From: an uncultured Akkermansia sp.
GTDB lineage: Bacteria > Verrucomicrobiota > Verrucomicrobiia > Verrucomicrobiales > Akkermansiaceae
Reading direction: 5' to 3'
Length of the DNA: 44,454 nucleotides
NCBI GenBank assembly: GCA_947630815.1
Contig: CANRJD010000005.1
Coordinates: 1-44,454 of the forward strand
A program made the position numbers and the translations under genes. The notes below the pieces were generated by a model. It did no database searches. It was not told the DNA's origin and saw only the letters and a program-made list of their open reading frames with translations. Shown here piece after piece: positions 30,513 through 39,300 of the stretch. Each line of letters opens with the position of its first letter. Positions within the stretch are counted from its first letter, which is position 1.

Positions 30513-32969
30513 ATGGTTAGACAACTATCAGTCGGGTTACTTACAGCCGCTCTGGCTGTAGGTTGGCTTGTGCCCATACTGCCAGCTCAAGACCGTAGCG
30601 CAGAGAGCACGGCGATCAGCGAAGCGTCTCGCAGACACATCGCTATCAGCGATGCCCTTCAACAAGTGCAGCGGGCGCGTACCGCATACACGGAAAGACG
30701 GTACAGCGACGCTGTAGATTGCTACCGCAACGCCCTTTCCGTGCTGCCGGTTGCTCCTGCTACGAAGAAGCAGCGCGAGTTCATTCAGCTTAGCTTGGCG
30801 GATGCGCTAATTGCACGAGCCATCGATTACCGCAGCGTTGGTCGCACCGAGGAAGCCATTGCTTTCCTCAAAGAAGCCATGCAGTTGGATCCGGGCAGCG
30901 GACGTGCAAAGCAGGAACTCATTTATACCGAAGATTCTGTACGAAATAATCCCGCTCTTACCCCGAGACATATTGGCGATGTGGAGGAGGTGAACCGCCT
31001 GCTCACTTTGGCCTACGGCTACTACGACCTCGGCAAGTATGACCAGGCCATCAAGACCTTCCAGGACGTTCTGCGTCTCGATGAAACCAACGAAGCGGCG
31101 CGCCGCGGTATGGAGGCCGTGGAAAAACGACGTGCCGCTTACTATCGCACGGCGTATGATGCTAATCGTGCTGCCAGATTAGCAGAGGTGGACGGCATGT
31201 GGGATGATGCCCATAAGACAGAAATTCAAGCTCCTCCACCAGAGGTTGCCCGTGCAGAATCCAACAGCCGCGAGGATGCGGATATCCGAGATGAAGAACT
31301 TGCGAGCGCTCGCGTACTCGAACAGATGGTGGTGCCCAGCATTGATGTGGAGAACGCCGACATTATGGAGGTGATAGATATCCTACAGGGGCACGTTCGC
31401 CGCTTTCAAAATGCATCCTCGGCCACCAACAGTCGTTCCATTAACATTGTGCCGAGCTTCGGCCCCCCGGATACTCCTGGTTACAAGGAGCTCATGCAGC
31501 GCCGCTGCTCCTTCCGTCTGAACAATGTCTCCGTGAAGGATTTGCTCACGGAAATATCCCGTGTCTATCAAGTGGATTTCTACTGCACGCCCATCGGCGT
31601 GGAAATTACGTACTCCGGGCAGGATTATGGCCGTTTGGTGGATCGGGTTTTCTACGTTCCCCCCCATTTTTTTGATGGAGAATTTGGATCCGCGGAAGGG
31701 GATGAAGAAGACGATGGCTTCGCTTCCGGCGGTGTGTCGGTGTCACGCATCGACCCCGTAGCCGTGCTCAAAAAGATGAACATCTCCTTTCCCAAGGGTG
31801 CCAGCGCTGTGTACCACGCTGCCTCGCGTTCTCTTACTGTGCGCAACACGCAACGTAATATCGCCCAGCTGGAGGAATTGCTGGCGGACATTGCCCCAGT
31901 GGATGATAGACTCGTAGTACTTACGGTGAAAGTTGTTGAAACGACAGAGGAGGATTTGGAAGATCTCGGATTTGAGTGGTTGCTTGGTATTGATGCAGGA
32001 TCCAAACTCTTTACGGGCGGAGGCATCGACATGGACGCGAGCAACGCCACAGGCATGTCTGCCGTCACGCCCGCCTTCCAAAGAAACGACAGTACATCCC
32101 CCGCTATTACCTCTGGTCAGCGTTCCATTCGCCAGGTGACTGACCAACGGAGTTTGGACAATTTGATGAAACGTGGACGCGTGCGCGGTCGTGTGGGTGA
32201 AGTGGACGAGGCGTCGCTTTCACCGGCGATATTTGGTGTACGCGGCGTGTGGTCCACAGTGGACGTCTCCATGATAATGCGTGGTCTTTCTCAAAAGGGC
32301 GCCGTTGACTCTATGAGCAGCCCCAAACTGGTTTTCAATGCTAACTCCGAAGAACAGGTTTCCTTTGTAGATGTGCGCGAACTCTTTTACCCCTCAAGCT
32401 ATGAGGAGCCTCAACTTCCTGAACGAATTGGGAGTACAGCCATTGCTGTGGGCGCCCATCCGACTGATTTCGTACGGTACGGCGTTGACGAGGATAATGT
32501 GGGCGGCATCGGCACCATCGTGCAAGTGCACAACGCTGAAATCTCCCCGGACGGCAACAGAGTAAAACTTGCCCTTACCACCATTGTGAATGACTTTGAG
32601 GGTTTTGTGGACTGGGGCACTCCTATTCACGCCGCTATGTGGACAAACACTACGGTGGAGGACGTCAAACTCACCGATAACCTGATTTACCAGCCGTTGT
32701 TCAAACGCACCATGACCAACACTGCCATCACTGTTCAGGACGGCGCCGTTCTGGTCATGGGTGGTATGAGGGAAGCGAAAATTGTGCATTATGAGGATAA
32801 AGTGCCTATCTTGGGGGATCTACCGTTGGTGGGACGATTGTTCCGCTCAAGCGGGTCTGACAAAAAGAACCGCGCCCTGCTGATTTTTGCGAAGGTCAAT
32901 GTCGTGGATCCCACGGGCAACCATATTCACCAAGCTTCAGACGAAGCGACCGCGCAAACCCCCATGTGA
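30513..32969 (+). CDS. TPR-containing secretin (type II/III secretion or pilus family)
   Basis: 818 residues from 30513. A signal peptide (V-R-Q-L-S-V-G-L-L-T-A-A-L-A-V-G-W-L) ends near residue 25. TPR-like helices cover about 45-230 (A-Y-G-Y-Y-D-L-G-K-Y-D-Q-A-I). After N-domain-like segments (D-V-E-N-A-D-I-M-E-V-I-D-I-L), a secretin domain covers about 480-800 with S-S-P-K-L-V-F-N-A-N, an A-V-L-V-M-G-G-M-R block and the signature V-P-I-L-G-D-L-P-L-V-G-R-L-F. Secretins form large gated pores in the outer membrane for pili or secreted proteins. The fused TPR part is also seen in Verrucomicrobia pilus-type loci. No other secretion or pilus gene is next to it. The ATG at 30498 would add 5 residues. 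Confidence 0.9.
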   Translation: MVRQLSVGLLTAALAVGWLVPILPAQDRSAESTAISEASRRHIAISDALQQVQRARTAYTERRYSDAVDCYRNALSVLPVAPATKKQREFIQLSLADALIARAIDYRSVGRTEEAIAFLKEAMQLDPGSGRAKQELIYTEDSVRNNPALTPRHIGDVEEVNRLLTLAYGYYDLGKYDQAIKTFQDVLRLDETNEAARRGMEAVEKRRAAYYRTAYDANRAARLAEVDGMWDDAHKTEIQAPPPEVARAESNSREDADIRDEELASARVLEQMVVPSIDVENADIMEVIDILQGHVRRFQNASSATNSRSINIVPSFGPPDTPGYKELMQRRCSFRLNNVSVKDLLTEISRVYQVDFYCTPIGVEITYSGQDYGRLVDRVFYVPPHFFDGEFGSAEGDEEDDGFASGGVSVSRIDPVAVLKKMNISFPKGASAVYHAASRSLTVRNTQRNIAQLEELLADIAPVDDRLVVLTVKVVETTEEDLEDLGFEWLLGIDAGSKLFTGGGIDMDASNATGMSAVTPAFQRNDSTSPAITSGQRSIRQVTDQRSLDNLMKRGRVRGRVGEVDEASLSPAIFGVRGVWSTVDVSMIMRGLSQKGAVDSMSSPKLVFNANSEEQVSFVDVRELFYPSSYEEPQLPERIGSTAIAVGAHPTDFVRYGVDEDNVGGIGTIVQVHNAEISPDGNRVKLALTTIVNDFEGFVDWGTPIHAAMWTNTTVEDVKLTDNLIYQPLFKRTMTNTAITVQDGAVLVMGGMREAKIVHYEDKVPILGDLPLVGRLFRSSGSDKKNRALLIFAKVNVVDPTGNHIHQASDEATAQTPM

Positions 32970-32991
32970 ATGCCATGCACGCGTTTGACTC

Positions 32992-33654
32992 ATGACAGGT
33001 CAATCTGAGATCCGACAAGAGTGGTGGTCCAGGCCGCTGGGCCACTTGGTCTGGTTTCTCATTACGCTGGTGTGTATGACTCTGCGCAAGCGTGTGCTCG
33101 GCGACCCCCAGATTGTGCAGAGAAAGCAGGCTATCGTGGCTATTTGGCATAATCGTATTTTTACCCCATGCTATTTCTACCGCTATGTCATCCGGGGCCA
33201 AGTAAAAATGAGCATGCTTACCAGCGCCAGTAAGGATGGTGCCATGCTTGCCGCAGTGGCAGAGGATTATGGCATGAGCACTGTGCGTGGTTCCAGTGCC
33301 AGGCGGGGAGCAGAGGGCTTCATGGATATGGTGCGCGAGCTACAATCCGGCAAGAGCATGTGCATCACCCCGGATGGTCCGAAAGGGCCCGTCTATGCCT
33401 GCCGTCCGGGGATTATTAAGCTTGCTTCACTGAGCGGTATGCCCGTCGTGCCGATTCGTATTCATTACTCCTGCTGCTATCGCGTGCATTCGTGGGATCG
33501 TTTCTTCGTACCGCTCCCTTTTTCGAAGGTGACGTTGGAACTGGGAAATCCACTTGCCATACCAGAAAAACTTGATGCGGATGAATTGAGCGCCCAGTGC
33601 CGCCGCCTAGAAAAGGCGCTGCGCGATGAGGATTACTCTTCTTTCTACAAATGA
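32992..33654 (+). CDS. Lysophospholipid acyltransferase-like protein (DUF374)
   Basis: 220 residues. A hydrophobic N-terminal segment (about 17-31) is followed by I-W-H-N-R (51-55), [12 protein letters not shown] (98-109) and I-T-P-D-G-P-K-G-P (125-133), all typical of the DUF374 branch of the LPLAT superfamily. These are membrane-associated enzymes thought to acylate lipid A or phospholipid precursors; the substrate is not known. It starts 22 bp after the secretin gene and 13 bp before folD, so an operon is likely. Confidence 0.85.
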   Translation: MTGQSEIRQEWWSRPLGHLVWFLITLVCMTLRKRVLGDPQIVQRKQAIVAIWHNRIFTPCYFYRYVIRGQVKMSMLTSASKDGAMLAAVAEDYGMSTVRGSSARRGAEGFMDMVRELQSGKSMCITPDGPKGPVYACRPGIIKLASLSGMPVVPIRIHYSCCYRVHSWDRFFVPLPFSKVTLELGNPLAIPEKLDADELSAQCRRLEKALRDEDYSSFYK

Positions 33655-33667
33655 GAATGCAAATACT

Positions 33668-34546
33668 ATGACGACGATTATTGATGGCAAAGAAACCTCC
33701 CGCCAGGTGCTGCAAAATCTGCACGTGGAGATTGAACAACTCAAGCAAGCCGGCCACACGCCTGGACTAGCTGTGGTGCTGGTGGGTGAAGATCCGGCAT
33801 CACGCGTGTATGTGAACTCCAAAGTTAAGGCGTGCGAGGAGTTGGGAATTTACTCCCAAAAATGGACACTTCCTACTGAGACTACCCAGGACGAATTGGT
33901 GCAGCTTATCCACCAACTCAACGCCGACACGCGTATCCACGGTATCCTCGTACAGAGTCCCCCGCCTGAGCATATTGATGAACAGGCGGTGATTCTCAAT
34001 ATTGACCCGCGCAAGGATGTGGATGGATTCCACCCCATCAACGTTGCCAAACTTGTGCTGGAGGATCCTTCCGGTTTTGTTCCGTGCACGCCGCTGGGTT
34101 GTATGGAGCTGCTGCGGGTTTACGGCATCCCCACTCAAGGTAAGCACGCCGTTGTCATCGGGCGAAGCATGATTGTGGGAAAACCCATGGCAAACTTGCT
34201 GGTAGCTAAGAATGCCAATGCCACGGTTACCATTGCCCACTCACGCACAGCCGACCTCCCGGGCCTCTGCCGGACGGCAGATATCCTTGTGGCAGCAGTG
34301 GGACGCCCAGGCTTGGTGACAGCCGACTTCATCAAGCCCGGTGCAGTGGTGCTGGATGTAGGCATCAACCGTGTGGAGGATGCTACTCGCCCGCGCGGCT
34401 ACCGAATTGTCGGTGACGTGGACTTTGCCTCCGTTCAGCCGGTCTGCTCGGCTATTACTCCTGTCCCCGGTGGCGTAGGTCCCATGACAATTGCCATGCT
34501 CATGAGCAACACGGTGAAAGCCTGCAAGCTTGCCTGCGGGGTATAA
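33668..34546 (+). CDS. folD: Methylenetetrahydrofolate dehydrogenase/cyclohydrolase
   Basis: 292 residues from the ATG at 33668, the usual FolD length; an in-frame ATG at 33626 overlaps the upstream gene and adds no homologous sequence. Typical blocks are [14 protein letters not shown] with the catalytic Lys, [10 protein letters not shown], the cofactor-binding [13 protein letters not shown] and the C-terminal [11 protein letters not shown]. The bifunctional enzyme interconverts methylene- and formyl-tetrahydrofolate for purine and one-carbon metabolism. It is convergent with trpB, 32 bp away. Confidence 0.97.
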   Translation: MTTIIDGKETSRQVLQNLHVEIEQLKQAGHTPGLAVVLVGEDPASRVYVNSKVKACEELGIYSQKWTLPTETTQDELVQLIHQLNADTRIHGILVQSPPPEHIDEQAVILNIDPRKDVDGFHPINVAKLVLEDPSGFVPCTPLGCMELLRVYGIPTQGKHAVVIGRSMIVGKPMANLLVAKNANATVTIAHSRTADLPGLCRTADILVAAVGRPGLVTADFIKPGAVVLDVGINRVEDATRPRGYRIVGDVDFASVQPVCSAITPVPGGVGPMTIAMLMSNTVKACKLACGV

Positions 34547-34578
34547 CGATTTCTCTCTACTAAATGCGGAAACACGGC

Positions 34579-35805
34579 TTACTTGGAGGGGAAGCAGTGA
34601 TCCTCTCCGTAGCCAAAGTGTTCGGCCACATAGTCCACATCCTTGTCGCCCCTGCCTGAGCAGTTCACGAGAATGGCACCGGAGCCGAGTTCGCGGGCAC
34701 GGCGCAGAGCGTACGCAATGGCATGTGAACTTTCCAGCGCCGGGATGATGCCCTCGTAGCGAGAGAGCTTGAAGAAAGCATCTATGGCCTCCTCATCCGT
34801 TGCGCTCACGTACTGCACACGACCCAAGTCGCGCAAATACGCATGCTCCGGCCCCACGGAGGGATAATCCAGCCCGGAGGCAATGGAATATACCGGCGCG
34901 GGATTCCCATCCTCATCTTTGAGCATGATGCTATTGAAACCGTGCATCACTCCCTCGCTGCCGAAGGACATGGAAGCAGCGTGCTCACCTAATTTTTCGC
35001 CACGACCAAGGGGCTCCACACCGACAATATCCACCGGATCGTCCAAGAATGCAGGGAACATGCCCATTGCATTCGAGCCACCGCCCACGCATGCGCAAAC
35101 GATATCCGGCAATATCCCCGTCATCTCCATAAATTGCTCACGCGCCTCGTGTCCAACCACCATCTGAAAGTCGCGCACCATCATCGGGAACGGATGCGGT
35201 CCCACTACCGAGCCAATGCAGTAGATAGCCGTCTTGTAGTCGCGCAAGTAGGCCTCAAACGCGCTATCCACCGCTTCTTTGAGCGTGCGCAGGCCGTGCT
35301 TCACACACACCACATTCGCACCAAGCATCTTCATGCGCGTCACGTTCGGCGCTTGCTTAGCGATATCCACCTCACCCATGTGCACCTCACACTCCAGTCC
35401 AAAGTACGCCGCCGCCGTTGCGAGAGCCACACCATGCTGCCCTGCACCGGTCTCCGCAATGATCTTCGTCTTACCCATAAATTTGGCCAGCAGTCCTTCA
35501 CCCATGCAGTGGTTGAGTTTGTGGGCGCCGGTATGATTCAAATCCTCACGTTTCAAGTATATCTGCGCACCGCCGTTGAGGCGCGAGAGACGCTCACAAT
35601 GGTACACCGGGGTGGGACGCCCTTGGAACTGTTTGCGGATGCGTCTCAGCTCGTTGATAAATTGAGCCGAGTGACAAATGCTCTTGTAAGCCTCGGTGAT
35701 TTCCTTGAAAGCAGGCTCCAATTCCGGCGGCAAATAGGCCCCGCCGTATTTCCCATAATAGCCCTGCGCATCAGGGTTGCGGCGTAAATAGGTGCGATAA
35801 TCCAT
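34579..35805 (-). CDS. trpB: Tryptophan synthase beta chain
   Basis: 408 residues. The PLP lysine is K96 in H-T-G-A-H-K-L-N-H. The phosphate-binding loop is [10 protein letters not shown], and [13 protein letters not shown] and [10 protein letters not shown] are typical. TrpB joins indole (from TrpA) with serine to make tryptophan. No trpA lies beside it, so the alpha subunit must be elsewhere. A clear promoter (35815-35842) lies just before the ATG, so it is probably transcribed alone. Confidence 0.97.
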   Translation of the reverse strand: MDYRTYLRRNPDAQGYYGKYGGAYLPPELEPAFKEITEAYKSICHSAQFINELRRIRKQFQGRPTPVYHCERLSRLNGGAQIYLKREDLNHTGAHKLNHCMGEGLLAKFMGKTKIIAETGAGQHGVALATAAAYFGLECEVHMGEVDIAKQAPNVTRMKMLGANVVCVKHGLRTLKEAVDSAFEAYLRDYKTAIYCIGSVVGPHPFPMMVRDFQMVVGHEAREQFMEMTGILPDIVCACVGGGSNAMGMFPAFLDDPVDIVGVEPLGRGEKLGEHAASMSFGSEGVMHGFNSIMLKDEDGNPAPVYSIASGLDYPSVGPEHAYLRDLGRVQYVSATDEEAIDAFFKLSRYEGIIPALESSHAIAYALRRARELGSGAILVNCSGRGDKDVDYVAEHFGYGEDHCFPSK

Positions 35806-35814
35806 ACGATTCGT

Positions 35815-35842
35815 ATTCTACCAGAATTCTGTTTTTTTGCAA
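35815..35842 (-). promoter_or_regulatory. Predicted promoter of trpB
   Basis: On the - strand: TTGCAA, 16-bp spacer, TAGAAT, then 9 bp to the ATG. This leaves a leader of only a few bases. Boxes and spacing are the same as at ptuA. Confidence 0.65.
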
Positions 35843-35867
35843 GCTTTGGAAATCTGTACTCCACATC

Positions 35868-36100
35868 CGTCCCAAGAAAAAGCGATTCCAATATTCAGTC
35901 ATCGGCGCGTAATGTAGCATAATGTGTTCATAATTTACGATTTACGATTTATGATTTACGATTTGGAATTTAGCGCGCCTGCGGCGCGGAAATTTTGCGA
36001 AACAGGTGCGGAGGAATGTAGTGGAACCATGCGCGAGTGTGGTTAAAAAGGGGCAGTGGCGTCTGGCTGTGCCTATGTACGATTTACGACATGCTCGACG
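35868..36100. repeat. Composite dispersed repeat with TTTACGA array
   Basis: ACATCCGTCCCAA (35868) echoes the 12679 repeat. A 4-unit TTTACGA/TTTATGA array covers 35934-35961 and is followed by GCGCGCCTGCGGCGCGG. The segment GTGGAACCATGCGCGAG to GGGGCAGTGGCGTC matches 1399-1445, ending in CTATGTACGATTTACGA. Confidence 0.75.
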
Positions 36101-36123
36101 GAGGTAAGGCGTTTAACTTGGCC

Positions 36124-36272
36124 CAAAAATCGTGACGACAGCGGTCATCATGATGACGGCTCTAAAGAACCTCTCTGCATACGTTGATGATTCGAAAAAG
36201 AATCTGCGCAATGCGCACATTATTAATCGTAAATCATAAATAGGCAAACGCATTTTCTAATGCGTTTGCCCT
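36124..36272. repeat. Dispersed 150-bp intergenic element, copy 2
   Basis: It matches 24989-25140 throughout and carries the same 12-bp palindrome TCATCATGATGA (36145-36156). At its right end it holds an intact 28-nt hairpin (GGCAAACGCATT, TTCT, AATGCGTTTGCC; 36243-36270), identical to 10634-10661. Confidence 0.75.
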
Positions 36273-36279
36273 GAGCGAA

Positions 36280-36307
36280 CCGCCCGTCGAGTTTCCCCGA
36301 CGGGCGG
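36280..36307 (-). terminator. Hairpin terminator after the autotransporter gene
   Basis: CCGCCCGTCG, 8-nt loop, CGACGGGCGG: a perfect 10-bp GC-rich stem 58 bp beyond the autotransporter stop. The T-run on the - strand is weak, so termination may be assisted by the adjacent dispersed hairpin. Confidence 0.6.
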
Positions 36308-36364
36308 CACTACATTTACCTGTTGTTTGTGTTGTTTTTTGAGAAGACCATTTGTGGATCATCC

Positions 36365-39300
36365 TCAGAAGCCCATACGAACGCCCAGGGTGGCGTTCCA
36401 TGTGTTGGCGTGCTCACGAAGTTCGCCGCCTGCATTCACGTAGATGCACGAGTTCGGCGTCATCGGTACGTTCACTCCCGCGCCGAACTGGAACGCCGTG
36501 CTGCCGGTCTTTGACCCGTACACACTCTGCGTGAAGTTCGGATCCGTCAGCAATGCCACGTTCGCCACGCTCCGGCGGTCGCCCAGGTCCTGCGCCACAT
36601 TCGCATGCAGTTCCGTGCTCACCGTGCGGTTGACGGCCTTTGCGGAGTCGATTGCCGCCAACCAGCGCAGCCCAAGACCCAGTGTCATCGTGTCTCGCGT
36701 CTGCTTCTCTGTGGCAAGTCCTACGCCTCCCGCATTCTTCTCGCTGAAGCCGTCCATGCTCGTGTGCTGCACGGCCACGTTGAACAGCGGCTGGAGGATG
36801 TTGCTCTTGTTCTCTTTCACAGGGTGGAAGTCACAAGTGAGTTCCCACATCGCTCCCAAGCTGCTGCCGCTCGCATTGCTCGTGGCGGTGTAGCTGCCCG
36901 CTCCGTAATTCACCGTGCGCCTGAGATCAGCCTCATTCGTGCCCACAGTGAAGAGCAAGGTGTTGCCCCAGCGTCCGTTCTTCGCCTGACTCCACGCGCT
37001 CACGTAGTAGCTGTCCAGATCGCCCTTGGCGTAGTCGGCGGCGCGCGCCTCCAGGTCGCCATAGTTGGCGGCGAGGCTCAGTCCCACGCTCCAGTGGGCG
37101 TTCACCTGAGCATCGATGCCCACGGCGCCGCCCCAGGAGTTGAGGCGATAGCCGCTCTCATCCCCGATGCTGTGCTGCTCGGAGAAGAAGCTCGTGCCCT
37201 CCACCCAAACGTGCGTGGTCTTGCATGGGCGCTGCTGCTGCGTTGCTTCGTCATTGCCGGCGCAGCGCAGGCGTGCAGCCTGCAGGGCGTGATCGCGCAC
37301 GCGGCTCGTCTGGTTGCGCAGGGCAGCGCTCTGCGCCGCGGAGACTGAGGTGAGCGTGCTGCCCGCCATCGCGGCGAGCGCCTTGTGGGCAACGGACGGA
37401 TTGCTCTGCATCGCGCCAGCTATCACCTCTGCCACACGCTCCACATCCGGATCAACTCCGTTGATGCTGCTGCGCAGTACATGACCGGACAGCAGGGCGG
37501 CACCGGCTTTCTCGTTGAATGTTTCGGCAAAGGCAATCACCGGGTTGACGTCCTGATCAATCAGGGTGAGTGATACGGTGCTACCCAATGCCTCCGCCGC
37601 AGGCGCTGCCTTCCGGAACAGAGCGATCTTCTCCTCTGCGGCTTTTGCTGCAGCAGCTTCGCTGTTCATGAACGAAACGTAGGCCTCCTTGTAGCGCCAA
37701 TTGAGCGTGCCGGTCAGCTTCACCTCCACGTTCTCGTCCATCTGCTGTTTCCCGATAGTTCCTTCATCCAACTCAGAGCCTTCTTCGTACCTTCCATGCA
37801 CCGCGTACACGTGCGCTCCTCTCATGATGACCACGTTCTTCAAATCCTCATTCGAAGCGATGATATCCTTCAAATTGTGGATCTCAAAGATCGTTCCGTC
37901 TTCGATGATGATGTTCCGGCTCACGTTGACCATCGTATCGCTCGCACCATCCTGCCAGAGGTCTCCATTGCTCAGATCCATGAAGATGCGCGTTGTCGCA
38001 TCCTTGCGCAGGACGAGATTCTTCTGCACCTGAAGCGCTTCTTCTGAAGCATCCGACAGGATCATGACGCTTTCCTCACTGTTGTCCAAGGTGCCGTTGA
38101 TGTTCGCTCCGCTGAGTGCATATTCACCATGCATGGTTGTATCGCCGTTGATGGCGCCCGAGAACGTGCCTTCCCCTGTCAGCGTGACGCCTCCTGCCGT
38201 CACGTTCTTTTTCCCCTCCAAGTCCTGAAGAGTGACCGCGTTGTCTCCGAAGTTGGCGCTTGCTGCTTTTTCGCCCATTTGGAAGGTTAAGTCCTTGCCC
38301 AGCTCCACATCACCCACGGTGAAGTCACCATCCAGCACGACGGTGCCGGAGCCCGTGATGCTTCCCTGGCTATCCTCACTCACACCTCCGGACAGCGTAA
38401 GCTTACCATCCACCTGCAGTGTGCCGGAGGTGCCGCCTTCTTCTCCGCCAGCTCCCTTTTTACCAAGAGAAAGCTCGCCGTCGATGAAGCTGTCATTGCC
38501 GCCAATCGCCAGCTTGCCCTCCTCCACGGCGACATCTCCACCGGCTTTCAGATCGCCCTCCACAGTCAGACTTGCGTCTCCGGTCTTCCTGAGATCAACT
38601 TCATCTCCGGCAACTACATTGCCGTGGAGGGTTGTATCGCCCGTGGGAACAAAAGCGGACTCCTCATGTTTGTTTTCGAACGCCACGGTGCCGCTTCCCT
38701 GGATCTCCAAGTCTTTACTGCCTTCGAGCTGCCTGACGACTCCATCCGGTCCCTCTGCCGTCATCGTTGTCCGTTCATCAATTACCACTTTGTCGAATTG
38801 AGAAAGTTTTTTGGCATCAACACTCACATGACCCACGGCATCTTCAGTTCCGTCAACGGCTGCGTCCCAGATGTTGCTCTGTCCTTTCAGCACGAGCATG
38901 CCCTGGGCTGCATCGTAGCTCTCCACGTCCAGTCCCCAACCGGTTCCTATCACGAAGTGCTCCTTTGCCCATGTCACGGCTGCCTCTCCGGTCTTTCCCC
39001 CGCCGAGTTGGCCATTTGTGACCCAGACATTAAGGGTGATGCCGCCATCCTCTCCCACGGCTTCCGCGATCTGCTTCCCCACAAAATCAAGGGTGATTAT
39101 CGCTCCCGATTCTACATCTACGACGCTGCCTGCCCCGACCTCACCTGCCCCGGCTGTCCCGAATTGGAAGAAAGCCTGTTTGCCCTCGGGGCCGCCTTTT
39201 CCATCCACCCATACATTTTGCTCCGTTGCCTTGAAGCTATCACCGGTATGCAGGGTCAGGGTACTCCCCTCCTTCAGTCCCGTGAGGTAAGTGTCTTTGC

